Below, one piece after another: positions 26,654 through 36,101 of a stretch of 64,000 nucleotides of DNA; positions within the stretch are counted from its first letter, which is position 1; every line of letters starts with the position of its first letter. The stretch is taken from assembly GCA_030540635.1 (NCBI GenBank), contig JAUNVW010000003.1:43284-107283 (forward strand). Direction: 5' to 3'. Under the pieces are notes generated by a model. That model was given only the letters and a program-made list of their open reading frames with translations, made no database searches and had not been told where the DNA came from. The translations under genes were made by a program, and so were the position numbers. This DNA comes from Tissierellia bacterium (GTDB lineage Bacteria; Bacillota; Clostridia; Tissierellales; Peptoniphilaceae).

Positions 26654-27229
26654 TTAAAAAGTATTTTCTTTCCCTTGGAGAAGTCTTCGGATATTGGAAT
26701 GATGACGAAATAATGCTAATATGGCCAATACCATAAAGGTAAGGGAACGATAATAATCATGGGGATATAAATATATTCCATAGCCAAAGGCAATGATGCT
26801 GGCGACAATGGAGCCTAAAGACATCAGTCTTGTTTTAAAAACCAGTAGGAGGAAAATTCCCAGTAGGATTAAGATGAATCCCGGGGAAAGAACAATAAGA
26901 ACCCCAAAGGATGTGGCAATTCCCTTTCCCCCTTTGAATTTGAAAAATAGAGGGAAATTATGTCCCAATACAACGGCAAGGGACATCCAAAAAATAAGAT
27001 TACCTCCCAAATATTTGCCCAATAATCCTATAAATAGTCCCTTTAAAAAATCAATGACAAAGGTCATGATACCAAATTTCATCCCATAAATTCTAACGGC
27101 ATTGGTGGTTCCCGCATTTCCCGAACCTTTCTTGCGAATATCTTCTTGATACAATAATTTCCCCAAGATTAAAGATCCCGATATATTCCCGATAAAATAG
27201 GAAAGAATAATCCAGAAAATATTCATCAT
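26654..27229 (-). CDS. plsY: Glycerol-3-phosphate acyltransferase PlsY
   Basis: PlsY is the integral membrane enzyme that acylates glycerol-3-phosphate from acyl-phosphate. The three loop motifs are present: SGSLILGKLLY region, GSGNAGTTNAVR (about residue 36) and GHNFPLFFKFKGGKGIAT (about 88-105). Five or more membrane segments. Length 191 aa. It overlaps der by 4 bp and has no SD of its own, suggesting coupled translation. Confidence 0.95.
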   Translation of the reverse strand: MMNIFWIILSYFIGNISGSLILGKLLYQEDIRKKGSGNAGTTNAVRIYGMKFGIMTFVIDFLKGLFIGLLGKYLGGNLIFWMSLAVVLGHNFPLFFKFKGGKGIATSFGVLIVLSPGFILILLGIFLLLVFKTRLMSLGSIVASIIAFGYGIYLYPHDYYRSLTFMVLAILALFRHHSNIRRLLQGKENTF

Positions 27230-28545
27230 TTTGATGATCTCCGAATCTTCAAGTGGAATACCAAGGGAACGCCTTCAAATCCAAAATTTTCCCGGATTTT
27301 ATTTTCAAGATATCGCAAATAGGAAAAATGCATTAATTCCCGTTTATTAATATAGAGCAAAAACACCGGGGGTCTCGTGGATACTTGGGCGATATAGAAA
27401 ATTTTCAGTCGTACCCCTTTATCCGATGGTGGTGGATTTCGTAATACGGCATCATTTAAGATTTCATTTAACACGCCGGTTTTCACCCGTAGGGAGTAAT
27501 TATTATCGATAATATCGATATGATTGAAAATATGCTCCACTCGGATTTTATCTTTCACCGAAATAAATAATAAAGGCGCATAGGGAATGAACGCGAGTTT
27601 TGTTCGGATATTTTTTTCAAATTGACCCATGGTTTTTGTATCTTTATCGATAAGATCCCATTTATTCACCACAATCATTATGGCTTTGTTTTGTTCATGG
27701 GCGTAACCGGCTATTTTTGTATCTTGTTCGGTGACTCCCTCTGTCGCATCAATCATGAGAATACAAATATCCGAACGATCAACGGCATTTAATGTCCGAA
27801 TAACCGAATACCTTTCCACTCCTTGTTCTACGGATCGTTTCTTTCGAAGTCCCGCCGTATCAATGAAAATATACTCGTGATCCTTAAAGGATACCTTTGA
27901 ATCAATGGCATCCCTCGTTGTGCCGGCAATATCGGTAACGATCATTCTTTTCTCCCCTAATAAATAGTTGATCAATGATGATTTTCCCACATTTGGTTTT
28001 CCCATTACACATACTTTTGTGAGATCTTCATCGGGATTTTCTTCCATCTGGGGCAGTTTCTCTACCATGGCGTCTAAGAGATCGCCGAGATTTAAGCTAT
28101 TTTCTGCGGATATCGGATAAATTTCAGTAAAACCTGTTTCATAGAATTCATAGACCGCATCTTCCATTTTTTTAAAATCCACTTTATTAACGGCGACGAT
28201 AACTTCCTTTTTCGTTCGTCGCAACATATGGGCAATTTCCTGATCCACTGCCGTCATACCACTGCGACCGTCAACGATAAATAAAACAAGATCGGCCATA
28301 TCTACGGCAATTTCAACTTGTTGTTCAATATGGGATAAAAACACATCATCGGATCGCGGTTCCAGCCCCCCGGTATCGACGACGGTAAAATGACGACCTT
28401 GCCATTCCCCATCGGCATAGAGTCGATCCCTTGTTACCCCTGGCTTATCTTCGGTAATGGCTAGGCGTTTTCCAACTAATTTATTAAAAAGAGTCGACTT
28501 TCCCACATTGGGTCGACCGACAATTGCAATAATTGGTAATTTCAT
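27226..28545 (-). CDS. der: Ribosome biogenesis GTPase Der (EngA)
   Basis: Der has two tandem GTPase domains and acts in 50S assembly. First G domain: G1 GRPNVGKSTLFNKL, DTGG, NKVD; second: G1 GKPNVGKSSLINYL near residue 182, DTAGL, NKWDLI; then a KH-like C-terminal domain. Length 439 aa, full. GAGGAGG precedes the ATG at 28545. The der-plsY order is conserved in Firmicutes. Confidence 0.97.
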   Translation of the reverse strand: MKLPIIAIVGRPNVGKSTLFNKLVGKRLAITEDKPGVTRDRLYADGEWQGRHFTVVDTGGLEPRSDDVFLSHIEQQVEIAVDMADLVLFIVDGRSGMTAVDQEIAHMLRRTKKEVIVAVNKVDFKKMEDAVYEFYETGFTEIYPISAENSLNLGDLLDAMVEKLPQMEENPDEDLTKVCVMGKPNVGKSSLINYLLGEKRMIVTDIAGTTRDAIDSKVSFKDHEYIFIDTAGLRKKRSVEQGVERYSVIRTLNAVDRSDICILMIDATEGVTEQDTKIAGYAHEQNKAIMIVVNKWDLIDKDTKTMGQFEKNIRTKLAFIPYAPLLFISVKDKIRVEHIFNHIDIIDNNYSLRVKTGVLNEILNDAVLRNPPPSDKGVRLKIFYIAQVSTRPPVFLLYINKRELMHFSYLRYLENKIRENFGFEGVPLVFHLKIRRSSK

Positions 28546-28570
28546 CTTATTTCCTCCTCACTTCTTATTC

Positions 28571-28599
28571 ATAATATCACAAGAACTCCAAGTTTTGAA
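28571..28599 (-). promoter_or_regulatory. Candidate der-plsY promoter
   Basis: TTCAAA (28594-28599), a 17-nt spacer and TATTAT (28571-28576) on the minus strand, about 30 nt upstream of the der ATG and just past the glyA terminator. Confidence 0.4.
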
Positions 28600-28600
28600 T

Positions 28601-28640
28601 AAAAAATACCCCCAAGATTTTTATCATCATCTTGGAGGTA
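28601..28640 (-). terminator. Intrinsic terminator after glyA
   Basis: A 12-bp stem with one mismatch (28629-28640 with 28607-28618) followed by six T on the minus strand. It closes the aspS-tcdA-rseC-glyA operon. Confidence 0.85.
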
Positions 28641-28657
28641 GTTTTTTTGACCTTCAT

Positions 28658-29899
28658 TTAATTGTAAAGAGGATAATCTTTGAGGAATTCTAAAACATCT
28701 TTTTGAATTTCCTTTGGATCCCGTTCTTTTTTCAATGCGTCGACCATAAATTGGGCGATTTTTTCCATGGCGTCTTCTTTCATTCCCCGGGTCGTCATGG
28801 CAGGCGTACCAATTCGTACTCCAGAAGTGACAAAGGGCGACTCTGGATCATTGGGAATGGTGTTTTTATTGACGGTAATATTCACATCATGAAGTAGTGC
28901 TTCTGCTTCTTTTCCTGTTAATTCTAAATTACGAACATCTAATAATAATAAATGATTATCTGTTCCACCGGATACCAAGCGAATTCCACCTTTTTGTAGG
29001 GCATCTCCAAGGGCCTTCGCATTCTTTTTCACTTGAACAATATAATCTTTAAATTCCGGCTGTAAATCTTCCAAAAAGCATACGGCTTTTGCTGCAATTA
29101 CATGCTCCAAAGGTCCACCTTGCATCCCTGGGAACACCGATTTATCTAATTTTTTCGCCCATTTTTCTTTACATAAAATCGCTCCACCCCGTGGTCCCCG
29201 TAAAGTTTTATGGGTCGTTGTCGTAACAAAATCTGCATAGGGTACAGGATCTGGATGTTCACCAACGGCGATTAATCCAGCGATATGGGCCATATCAACC
29301 ATTAAATAGGCGCCCACTTCATCGGCGATTTCTCGAAACTTTTTAAAATCAATTTCCCGTGGATAAGCCGACGCTCCACAGACGATTAATTTCGGCTGTA
29401 CTTCCTTCGCTTTCGCCCTAACTTTATCGTAATCAATGATTTCTGTTTCATCATCCACGCCGTAATCAACGAAATTGTAATATAATCCGGAGATATTAAC
29501 CGGCGATCCATGGGTTAAATGACCACCTTCTGAAAGATTCATTCCAAGGACCGTATCCCCCGGCTGTAATACCGTTAAATAAACGGCAAGATTGGCATTG
29601 GATCCCGAATGGGGCTGAACATTGGCGTGGTCGGCACCAAAGAGTTTACACATTCTATCCCGTGCTAAATCTTCAATAATATCAACATATTCACATCCGC
29701 CATAATATCTTCTGCCGGGATATCCTTCGGCGTATTTATTTGCCGGTGATGAACCCATGGTTTCCATAACCGCTGCGGATACAAAGTTTTCCGAGGCGAT
29801 CAATTCAATATAATCCCTTTGTCTTTGGGTTTCCTTTTGAATCGCCTCATAAATCTTGGGATCTTCTTTTTCCAAATGCACTAAATCATTTAATTTCAT
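28658..29899 (-). CDS. glyA: Serine hydroxymethyltransferase
   Basis: GlyA is a PLP enzyme that interconverts serine and glycine with transfer of a one-carbon unit to tetrahydrofolate. The PLP lysine is in [15 protein letters not shown] near residue 228. The N-terminal [16 protein letters not shown] and [16 protein letters not shown] motifs are canonical. Length 413 aa. It starts 4 nt after the RseC-like gene's stop and is the last gene of the T-box-led operon. Confidence 0.97.
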   Translation of the reverse strand: MKLNDLVHLEKEDPKIYEAIQKETQRQRDYIELIASENFVSAAVMETMGSSPANKYAEGYPGRRYYGGCEYVDIIEDLARDRMCKLFGADHANVQPHSGSNANLAVYLTVLQPGDTVLGMNLSEGGHLTHGSPVNISGLYYNFVDYGVDDETEIIDYDKVRAKAKEVQPKLIVCGASAYPREIDFKKFREIADEVGAYLMVDMAHIAGLIAVGEHPDPVPYADFVTTTTHKTLRGPRGGAILCKEKWAKKLDKSVFPGMQGGPLEHVIAAKAVCFLEDLQPEFKDYIVQVKKNAKALGDALQKGGIRLVSGGTDNHLLLLDVRNLELTGKEAEALLHDVNITVNKNTIPNDPESPFVTSGVRIGTPAMTTRGMKEDAMEKIAQFMVDALKKERDPKEIQKDVLEFLKDYPLYN

Positions 29900-29903
29900 C
29901 TCT

Positions 29904-30329
29904 TTACTCCTTTGTATCTATTTTTTCAAGACTGAGAAAGTCTTTCTTCCGTTGAAATTTACGGTCCACCCCTCGAAGGATAATCAGGGAAATTCCTAGA
30001 AATCCAATCCCTAACAAAAAGGAATACAATTCATAATCAACGGCTTTTCCTTGGAAATACTGGTATCCAATAACAATACCTAAAATCATCATCATCAAGG
30101 GAATACTGTATAAAACCAAGGTATATTTCACCACAGATTGACCTTTGGCGACGACATTGACAATATCCCCCACTTCTGAGTGGATATTGTTTTCCAATTC
30201 GAGGATCTCAGGTTTCATATCCCCGCAACCATGACATGAACTACATTCACCGCCACATCCTCCTTGGCGCATCACTGCAACTCTTACGATTTGATTTTCT
30301 TTCCCAATCACAACACCTTGTTTTCTCAT
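29904..30329 (-). CDS. RseC/MucC-like membrane protein (SoxR-reducing system RseC family)
   Basis: A 141-aa RseC-family protein. A cysteine-rich N-terminal segment ([14 protein letters not shown], residues about 23-36) could bind an Fe-S cluster or other metal, followed by two membrane helices ([21 protein letters not shown] and [18 protein letters not shown], about 68-115). In proteobacteria family members act with the Rnf-like Rsx complex or with RseB; in Clostridia the role is unclear. The start overlaps the tcdA stop by 4 bp. Confidence 0.85.
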   Translation of the reverse strand: MRKQGVVIGKENQIVRVAVMRQGGCGGECSSCHGCGDMKPEILELENNIHSEVGDIVNVVAKGQSVVKYTLVLYSIPLMMMILGIVIGYQYFQGKAVDYELYSFLLGIGFLGISLIILRGVDRKFQRKKDFLSLEKIDTKE

Positions 30330-31024
30330 ACTTCACACCTTCTTATTAAGTCTTTCACCACCTCTGCTCCAATAATCAGCCCCATAACCGGTGGGACAAA
30401 AGCAATGGATGATGGAGCATCAGGACTTGTTACAACCGGTTCGATATCAGAAAACACTACCTTTAACTCGCGAATATTCTCTTTACGAAGTCGTTTTCGC
30501 ATGGCCCTCGCCAATGGACAATGGGAAGTTTTGTAAATATCCGATACTTTAAACGCCAAGGGATCCAATTGATTCCCGGCGCCCATTGCTGAAATAATGG
30601 GAACATCCTTCGCCTTCGCCTCTTTTACAATGGCTACTTTTGCTCCAATATCATCAATGGCATCGACGATATAATCATAATCCTCGAAGTGAAAGTTGGA
30701 GATATTTTCACTGTTTACTTTTTTACGTTCCGTATGAATATGACAATGACTATTTATATCCGATAATCTTTGTCTAATTACATCAACTTTTGTTTTCCCA
30801 ATTGTTGATTCCAATGCGATTATTTGTCTATTTATATTACTTACGGATATTGTATCATAATCGACGACGGTTAAGCAAGGGATATTTGAACGGACCAAGG
30901 CCTCGGCCACATATCCTCCGACGCCACCAAGACCAAAAAGAAGGACTTTGGAATTGCCGAGAATTTCCAAAGCCTCTTTTCCAATTAATTTTTCGGTTCG
31001 AGTAAATTTATTTTCCGTCTGCAA
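30326..31024 (-). CDS. tcdA: tRNA threonylcarbamoyladenosine dehydratase TcdA
   Basis: TcdA is an E1/ThiF-like ATPase that cyclises t6A37 of tRNA to ct6A. The nucleotide-binding motif VLLFGLGGVGGYVAEAL is at about residues 28-44 and the DYDTISVSNINRQ motif follows, then VDAIDDIGAK and the C-terminal PSSIAFVPPVMGLIIG. I set the start at a TTG at 31024 (LQTENKFTRTEKLIG) because it places FTRTEKLIG where family members begin; the ATG at 31063 would lie 56 bp inside aspS. Either way it overlaps aspS. Length 232 aa. Confidence 0.88.
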   Translation of the reverse strand: MQTENKFTRTEKLIGKEALEILGNSKVLLFGLGGVGGYVAEALVRSNIPCLTVVDYDTISVSNINRQIIALESTIGKTKVDVIRQRLSDINSHCHIHTERKKVNSENISNFHFEDYDYIVDAIDDIGAKVAIVKEAKAKDVPIISAMGAGNQLDPLAFKVSDIYKTSHCPLARAMRKRLRKENIRELKVVFSDIEPVVTSPDAPSSIAFVPPVMGLIIGAEVVKDLIRRCEV

Positions 31025-32783
31025 ATTGAATATGAACCTCTTCCAATTGATCTTCTGTGACATTGCTCGGCGCTTCCGTTAAAAGATCAGTAGCGGATTT
31101 TGTCTTTGGAAAGGCAATGACATCTTTAATATTATCGGTTTCTGCCAATATCATAATTAAGCGATCGAGGCCATAGGCAATTCCCCCGTGGGGAGGTGTT
31201 CCATATTGGAGCGCTTCCACAAAGAAACCAAATTTTTGCTGAATTTCATCATCGGAAAGATTCAAGGCCTTAAACATTTTTTCTTGTAATTCACGATTAT
31301 TAATACGGATCGATCCCCCGGCCAATTCGTCACCATTACAAACAATATCATAGGCAATGGAGCGAACTTTCTCCGGCGAATCTTCTAAAAATTCTAAATC
31401 CTCCATACGGGGATGGGTAAAGGGATGATGTTTCGATACATAGCGATCATCTTCTTCACTATATTCAAATAACGGAAAGTCCACCACCCATGCCAATTGA
31501 TAATCCTTTGGATCCTTTAAGCCCAATTCTTTTCCGAGATGATTTCGTAATCCCGAAAGGGCTTCAAAGACAATATTATTCTTATCGGCGACAATTAAAA
31601 GAAGGCCGTTTTTTTCCACTTCCATGGTTTCCATGATTTTATCCATTTCATCCTCGGATAGGAATTTTGCTATTGGCGAAGAGATTTCTCCATCTTTAAT
31701 TCGAATCCACGCCAAACCCTTTGCCCCATAACCTTTGACAAATTTCTCCAATCGATCCACTTTTTTCCGTGAAAATTCCTTTTCATAATCCCCGATATTA
31801 ATTCCCCTTACGGAATAACCTTCTTTACAATTTCCAGAGAACACTTTAAATCCACTGTCCTTCACAATCTCGGTTAAGTTTTTTAAGGGAAAACCAAAAC
31901 GTAAATCCGGTTTATCACTGCCATAATTCTCCATCGCTTCTTGATAACTCATTCGTCGGAAGGGAATTTCAATATCCACACCCTTTACCTCTTTAAATAT
32001 CTTTTGAAGTAAACGTTCATTAAGATCCATAACATCTTCTTCATCGACAAAACTCATCTCAATATCCACTTGGGTAAACTCCGGTTGGCGATTGGCCCTT
32101 AAATCTTCGTCCCGGAAACATTTTACGATTTGATAATAACGGTCCATACCGGCGACCATGAGGAGCTGTTTCATCAGCTGTGGCGATTGGGGAAGTGCAT
32201 AGAATTTTTCTGGATTCACCCGGGAAGGTACGAGATAATCCCTTGCTCCCTCAGGGGTTGGCTTATTGAGTACCGGTGTTTCTACTTCCACAAAATTCTC
32301 CTGATCGAGGAACTCCCGAAATACCCGAGCCGTTTTCGCCCGTAATTTTAAATTATCTTGGAGATGTTTTTTCCTTAAATCTAAATAACGATATTTTAAG
32401 CGAATTTCTTCTTGGGCATCATCATCGTCCTTAATGTAAATCGGCGGTGTCTTGGCACGGTCCAATATCCGAAGTTCCTTAACATTGATCTCCACATCCC
32501 CCGTATCCATATTGGGATTTTTAGACTCCCTTTCTTCCACCTTACCTTTTACTGCAATAACATACTCTCCCCGTATTCCTTCCGCTTTTTCAAAGGCCTC
32601 TTTTTCTTCTTCACGGACGACAATTTGACTAATTCCTGTGGTATCTCGTAAATCAATAAAAATCAAGGACCCAAGATTTCTTTCCTTCGCTACCCAGCCC
32701 ATGAGAATGACTTCTTTTCCGATATCTTCTTTCCGTAAATCACCACAATAATTCGTTCTTTTAAAATCTTTTATGCTCTCCAT
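31008..32783 (-). CDS. aspS: Aspartyl-tRNA synthetase
   Basis: Class II synthetase that charges tRNA-Asp. The N-terminal OB anticodon-binding domain (VILMGWVAKERNLGSLIFIDLRD), motif 2 region (FRDEDLRANRQPEFTQVDIE) and motif 3 (GIAYGLDRLIMI) are clear, with the bacterial GAD insertion domain between. The start at 32783 (MESIKDF) has AAAGGAG 4 nt upstream; the frame reaches 32831 through the T-box terminator. Length 591 aa. Expression is predicted to be T-box controlled by uncharged tRNA-Asp. Confidence 0.97.
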   Translation of the reverse strand: MESIKDFKRTNYCGDLRKEDIGKEVILMGWVAKERNLGSLIFIDLRDTTGISQIVVREEEKEAFEKAEGIRGEYVIAVKGKVEERESKNPNMDTGDVEINVKELRILDRAKTPPIYIKDDDDAQEEIRLKYRYLDLRKKHLQDNLKLRAKTARVFREFLDQENFVEVETPVLNKPTPEGARDYLVPSRVNPEKFYALPQSPQLMKQLLMVAGMDRYYQIVKCFRDEDLRANRQPEFTQVDIEMSFVDEEDVMDLNERLLQKIFKEVKGVDIEIPFRRMSYQEAMENYGSDKPDLRFGFPLKNLTEIVKDSGFKVFSGNCKEGYSVRGINIGDYEKEFSRKKVDRLEKFVKGYGAKGLAWIRIKDGEISSPIAKFLSEDEMDKIMETMEVEKNGLLLIVADKNNIVFEALSGLRNHLGKELGLKDPKDYQLAWVVDFPLFEYSEEDDRYVSKHHPFTHPRMEDLEFLEDSPEKVRSIAYDIVCNGDELAGGSIRINNRELQEKMFKALNLSDDEIQQKFGFFVEALQYGTPPHGGIAYGLDRLIMILAETDNIKDVIAFPKTKSATDLLTEAPSNVTEDQLEEVHIQFADGK

Positions 32784-32798
32784 ATTTCTCCTTTCAAA

Positions 32799-32994
32799 TA
32801 AAAAAACCCGTCCCCAAAGGGACGAGTTCAACTCGTGGTACCACCCTAATTTAATGCATACTCTTTTTGATAACGCAGAGCACTGCGATAAAACTCCGAG
32901 ATGTCGATTTAAATATGATTGAAGTGTTCCACCTTATCACTTCTCTCTGGGAAATCAGGGATTTAAAGGCTCTTCTCTTCACCGTTTTATTTAT
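32799..32994 (-). promoter_or_regulatory. T-box leader, aspartate specific
   Basis: A T-box riboswitch precedes aspS. The conserved T-box AGGGTGGTACCACG lies at 32834-32847 and would bind the tRNA acceptor end. It is followed by a terminator stem CTCGTCCC/GGGACGGG (32819-32826 with 32807-32814) and a run of T to about 32799. Upstream, a stem I region contains GGTGGAAC and a GAC triplet followed by A (32903-32905), fitting an Asp specifier codon. Uncharged tRNA-Asp should favour the antiterminator and allow aspS-tcdA-rseC-glyA transcription. Confidence 0.93.
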
Positions 32995-33000
32995 ACATTT

Positions 33001-33029
33001 ATTATAAACAAAGGTCTATTTTTTGTCAA
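33001..33029 (-). promoter_or_regulatory. aspS operon promoter
   Basis: Full-consensus promoter on the minus strand: TTGACA (33024-33029), 17-nt spacer, TATAAT (33001-33006). The -35 lies inside the 3' end of murJ (stop at 33016-33018). Confidence 0.9.
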
Positions 33030-34578
33030 TATCATTACTTCGACCCTTCCGTCGCCGTAAAAATCCATGGACAATACTCTTTAATTCCTCCACTTGCAAA
33101 ACGACGATGGCCCCACCGTAAATGAGAACCGCCGTTATGATGGCAAAAAACAGCACGAGGATTTCGTCTCTTCCTCCCGATGGCGCCAGATAATCTATAC
33201 CAAAGCCGTAGACAAGACGTGATCCAAAGACCATTAAGCCCGTTGCCAATAGCATTTTCCCAATCTCAACGAAAAATCGGGAAATATTTCGGAAACGACC
33301 GATTTTTCGGCGCAAATGCAAGGTAATGGTAAAGGCACCGATTAAGGAAGAAAGGGATGTGGCAAGGGCTAAACCCTTGACTCCAAAAATCTTCGATAAT
33401 GTTAAATTCCCCACAATATTTATCCCCACCATCATCATGGAGTTCAATGTCGGTGTTTTTGTATCATTTAAGGAATAAAAGGTCTTTGAAACAATTTCCC
33501 TTACGGCAATTCCAATTAAGCCAATGGCATACATATACAAACAAGCGGAAGTTATACTCGTATCATCGGCTGTAAAACTTCCATGTTCAAAGACAAGGGA
33601 CACAATGGGCCTTGCAAAGGTCATAAGACCGGCCATCGCCGGCAATACCAATATGGAGATCGTCGATAATGACGAAAGAATACTATCTTTTAATCCATCG
33701 ATATCCCGTTTTACAACCCTTCGGGATAATTCTGGAAAAACGACGGTGGCAATGGTCGTAATGACAATCCCATTGACAAATTCCGTCAATCTCTGGGCAT
33801 AGGACAATACGGATACTCCCTTTTCACTGACAACAGAGGCAATGCGATTATCAATCACCACATTAATTTGGGTAACTGCCGTCCCCAATATGACGGGAAT
33901 CGCCAATAAAAGTAATCGCCGTAAATAGGGATCGGATAAATTTATCCCAGGACGATATCTGAAGCCTTTCTTTTTCACCACGGGAATATAGATAATGTAT
34001 TGGAGAGAAATCGCCAATAATAATCCAATACCAATGATCCAGGTATTATCAAATTTTGCGGATAAAATTAAGGAACCGATGATGAATAAATTTAAAATAT
34101 AACCTTGGAGATTTTGTACTAAAAAGTGATTTTTCGCATTTAAATATCCTCGGAACACCGCCGCCACAATGGAAGGCAACATCGATAATAAGGCGATTCT
34201 CATAAATTGAACCGTTAAATCCAATTTATAACCGGTAAAACCCTTGGCAAAAATTTTGACCAAGGGATAGGCAAAGATCTCACAAATAATGATTAAAAAA
34301 ACCATTAAAACCATAACCGTATTATTGACATTGGAGGTAAATCGGTCCCCTGCCCCCTCCCCATGTCGATTAACAATTCGATTATATGTGGGAATAAATC
34401 CTGTGGATATTCCTGAAGATATAAAGGCAATAATCAAAACCGGCAATATTTGGGCCGTTAAAAAAGCCTCTGCCACATCACCGGTTCCATATAAATAAGA
34501 TAATGTCGTTTGACGAAGAAGACCAAATACTTTGGAAATTATCGTCACAATCATTAAAATAAAAGCTGTTGATTTCAT
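33016..34578 (-). CDS. murJ: Lipid II flippase MurJ (MVF family)
   Basis: MurJ moves lipid II across the membrane for peptidoglycan synthesis. It is a 520-aa protein with about 14 hydrophobic segments and the MVF signatures KVFGLLRQTTLSYLYGTG at the N-terminus, NRIVNRHGEGAGDRF and VIDNRIAS, SYAQRL. The start at 34578 (MKSTAFILM) has AAAGGA 8 nt upstream; the frame extends eight codons more. A minus-strand TATAAT at 34611-34616 is a likely -10. Monocistronic position between a PucR-type regulator and the aspS promoter. Confidence 0.93.
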   Translation of the reverse strand: MKSTAFILMIVTIISKVFGLLRQTTLSYLYGTGDVAEAFLTAQILPVLIIAFISSGISTGFIPTYNRIVNRHGEGAGDRFTSNVNNTVMVLMVFLIIICEIFAYPLVKIFAKGFTGYKLDLTVQFMRIALLSMLPSIVAAVFRGYLNAKNHFLVQNLQGYILNLFIIGSLILSAKFDNTWIIGIGLLLAISLQYIIYIPVVKKKGFRYRPGINLSDPYLRRLLLLAIPVILGTAVTQINVVIDNRIASVVSEKGVSVLSYAQRLTEFVNGIVITTIATVVFPELSRRVVKRDIDGLKDSILSSLSTISILVLPAMAGLMTFARPIVSLVFEHGSFTADDTSITSACLYMYAIGLIGIAVREIVSKTFYSLNDTKTPTLNSMMMVGINIVGNLTLSKIFGVKGLALATSLSSLIGAFTITLHLRRKIGRFRNISRFFVEIGKMLLATGLMVFGSRLVYGFGIDYLAPSGGRDEILVLFFAIITAVLIYGGAIVVLQVEELKSIVHGFLRRRKGRSNDIDKK

Positions 34579-34610
34579 AAAATCTTCCTTTACAATTTGC
34601 AATAAAATTA

Positions 34611-34616
34611 ATTATA
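34611..34616 (-). promoter_or_regulatory. Candidate -10 of murJ
   Basis: TATAAT on the minus strand 33 nt upstream of the murJ ATG; no good -35 (TTAAAA at an 18-nt spacing, overlapping the preceding stop codon). Confidence 0.4.
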
Positions 34617-34636
34617 CCACATTTAAAGCTTTGGTT

Positions 34637-35965
34637 TTAAAACAGCTCTGGATATTTACGCTTTAATATTTCCAAAGAGGCCATTAAATTTCGTCGCATT
34701 TTGTAATCGTCAAAATCAATGGACACCAATTCCTCGATTTTATTGATTCGATAGACCACAGAATTTCGATGGACATTCAGTTGTTCCGACGCCTTAATAA
34801 GGGAACGTTCTTCCGCTAAATAATAATACAAAGTCTTCGTTAATTCCGAGGAATAATTCCGATCTTCTTCGACAATAATATCCAATTCATCAGGTATAAT
34901 CACCGATAAATCTCGATCGATCACCATCATATCGTAAACCAAATCGAAAACCGAATCGGTGATTTTTTGTTCTGGAACAATTTCTTCATCCAGTAAAAAA
35001 TCAGCAATCTTATAAATCTTCTCGAGATTTAAAAGATCATTTTTCAAGCCCGCTTCAATATACCGTAATTTATACTCTTCTAAGAGGGCGAGGGTTTCTT
35101 TTTTAATATATTTTAATTCTTTGAAATTTTCATTCATCAAAAGAACTAAACGCTGATCCACAATGGCGGAGTACATAAACATGGGATGATCCATTTTAAA
35201 GCGATTGCCGTGGACAAACATCTCTTGGTATTTGTACATTCCTCCAACGAGTTCTGCAATAATAACGGTATAATCGTCCTTCAGCCCCCAATCAATGGTA
35301 TCCATCGTCTTTTCTCCCGAACGCTGGAAAACCCCTTGGACGAGATTTCGTAGGACTTCATAAAATCCATCACCGTGATTGACAATTTCTCGAATACTGT
35401 CGTACAGCAATGGTCCCAACAGATTCGTCATCTTCTTTACTTCTTCTTCATAAACTTCATCGAGGGATTCAAAACCAAAATAGGCATAGCGACGGGTAAG
35501 TCGATTTAATCGAACTTCCAGGGGAAAAGTTTTAGCCACTTTATTAAAATCAAAAATATTATAAATCAATTTTTGCCCCGAAGAAAGGATACAAATATTG
35601 GATTTAAAATAATCTTTAATATAATGGATCAGTCCTTTAAAATCTTCCTTTGCTGAAATCCGATACAATAAACCATCATAAAACTTCTCATTTTCCTGTA
35701 AAATCTCCGTGATTTCATTGAGTTTTTTCCCTAAATAATCTTTTCTCACGAGGATAATATTATTATGGCGATCCTGGAGATAATCTTCCTTCTCCGATTG
35801 GATCAAAAAAGTATAACCCTTTCGTTCTGTCGTATATTCCCCTTCCCCGATGATATTTAAGGCATTTTTACTGGCCCCTCCGAAATGAATATTTTGGATA
35901 TCTTCCGTAAAATTCAATGTATATTTCATATCATTAAAATGGGACATTAGGTATTTTAAATCCAT
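34637..35965 (-). CDS. PucR/CdaR-type transcriptional regulator
   Basis: A 442-aa regulator with a C-terminal PucR-type helix-turn-helix (LAEERSLIKASEQLNVHRNSVVYRINKIEEL, residues about 390-420; quoted here as the recognisable core HRNSVVYRINKIEEL). The N-terminal ~370 residues contain no domain I recognise with certainty; the middle resembles the GGDEF-like region of CdaR/PucR proteins. The effector is unknown. AAAGGA lies 8 nt upstream of the ATG. It stands alone between murJ and the TPR gene, with opposite neighbours offering no metabolic hint. Confidence 0.8.
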   Translation of the reverse strand: MDLKYLMSHFNDMKYTLNFTEDIQNIHFGGASKNALNIIGEGEYTTERKGYTFLIQSEKEDYLQDRHNNIILVRKDYLGKKLNEITEILQENEKFYDGLLYRISAKEDFKGLIHYIKDYFKSNICILSSGQKLIYNIFDFNKVAKTFPLEVRLNRLTRRYAYFGFESLDEVYEEEVKKMTNLLGPLLYDSIREIVNHGDGFYEVLRNLVQGVFQRSGEKTMDTIDWGLKDDYTVIIAELVGGMYKYQEMFVHGNRFKMDHPMFMYSAIVDQRLVLLMNENFKELKYIKKETLALLEEYKLRYIEAGLKNDLLNLEKIYKIADFLLDEEIVPEQKITDSVFDLVYDMMVIDRDLSVIIPDELDIIVEEDRNYSSELTKTLYYYLAEERSLIKASEQLNVHRNSVVYRINKIEELVSIDFDDYKMRRNLMASLEILKRKYPELF

Positions 35966-36056
35966 GATACATTTCCTTTCTCTCGTATTTTTCGACTCTC
36001 TTTGTTCTATAATATCATAATTTGTACTTTTCGTATAATAAGGATGGAGATTTTCA

Positions 36057-36098
36057 GAAAAAAAGTCCTTTTTCCTTAATTTTTAAGGAAAAAGGACT
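36057..36098 (-). terminator. Strong intrinsic terminator after the TPR gene
   Basis: A perfect 16-bp stem (36083-36098 with 36064-36079), three-base loop, then seven or more T on the minus strand, 3 nt after the stop at 36102. Confidence 0.92.
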
Positions 36099-36101
36099 AT
36101 T

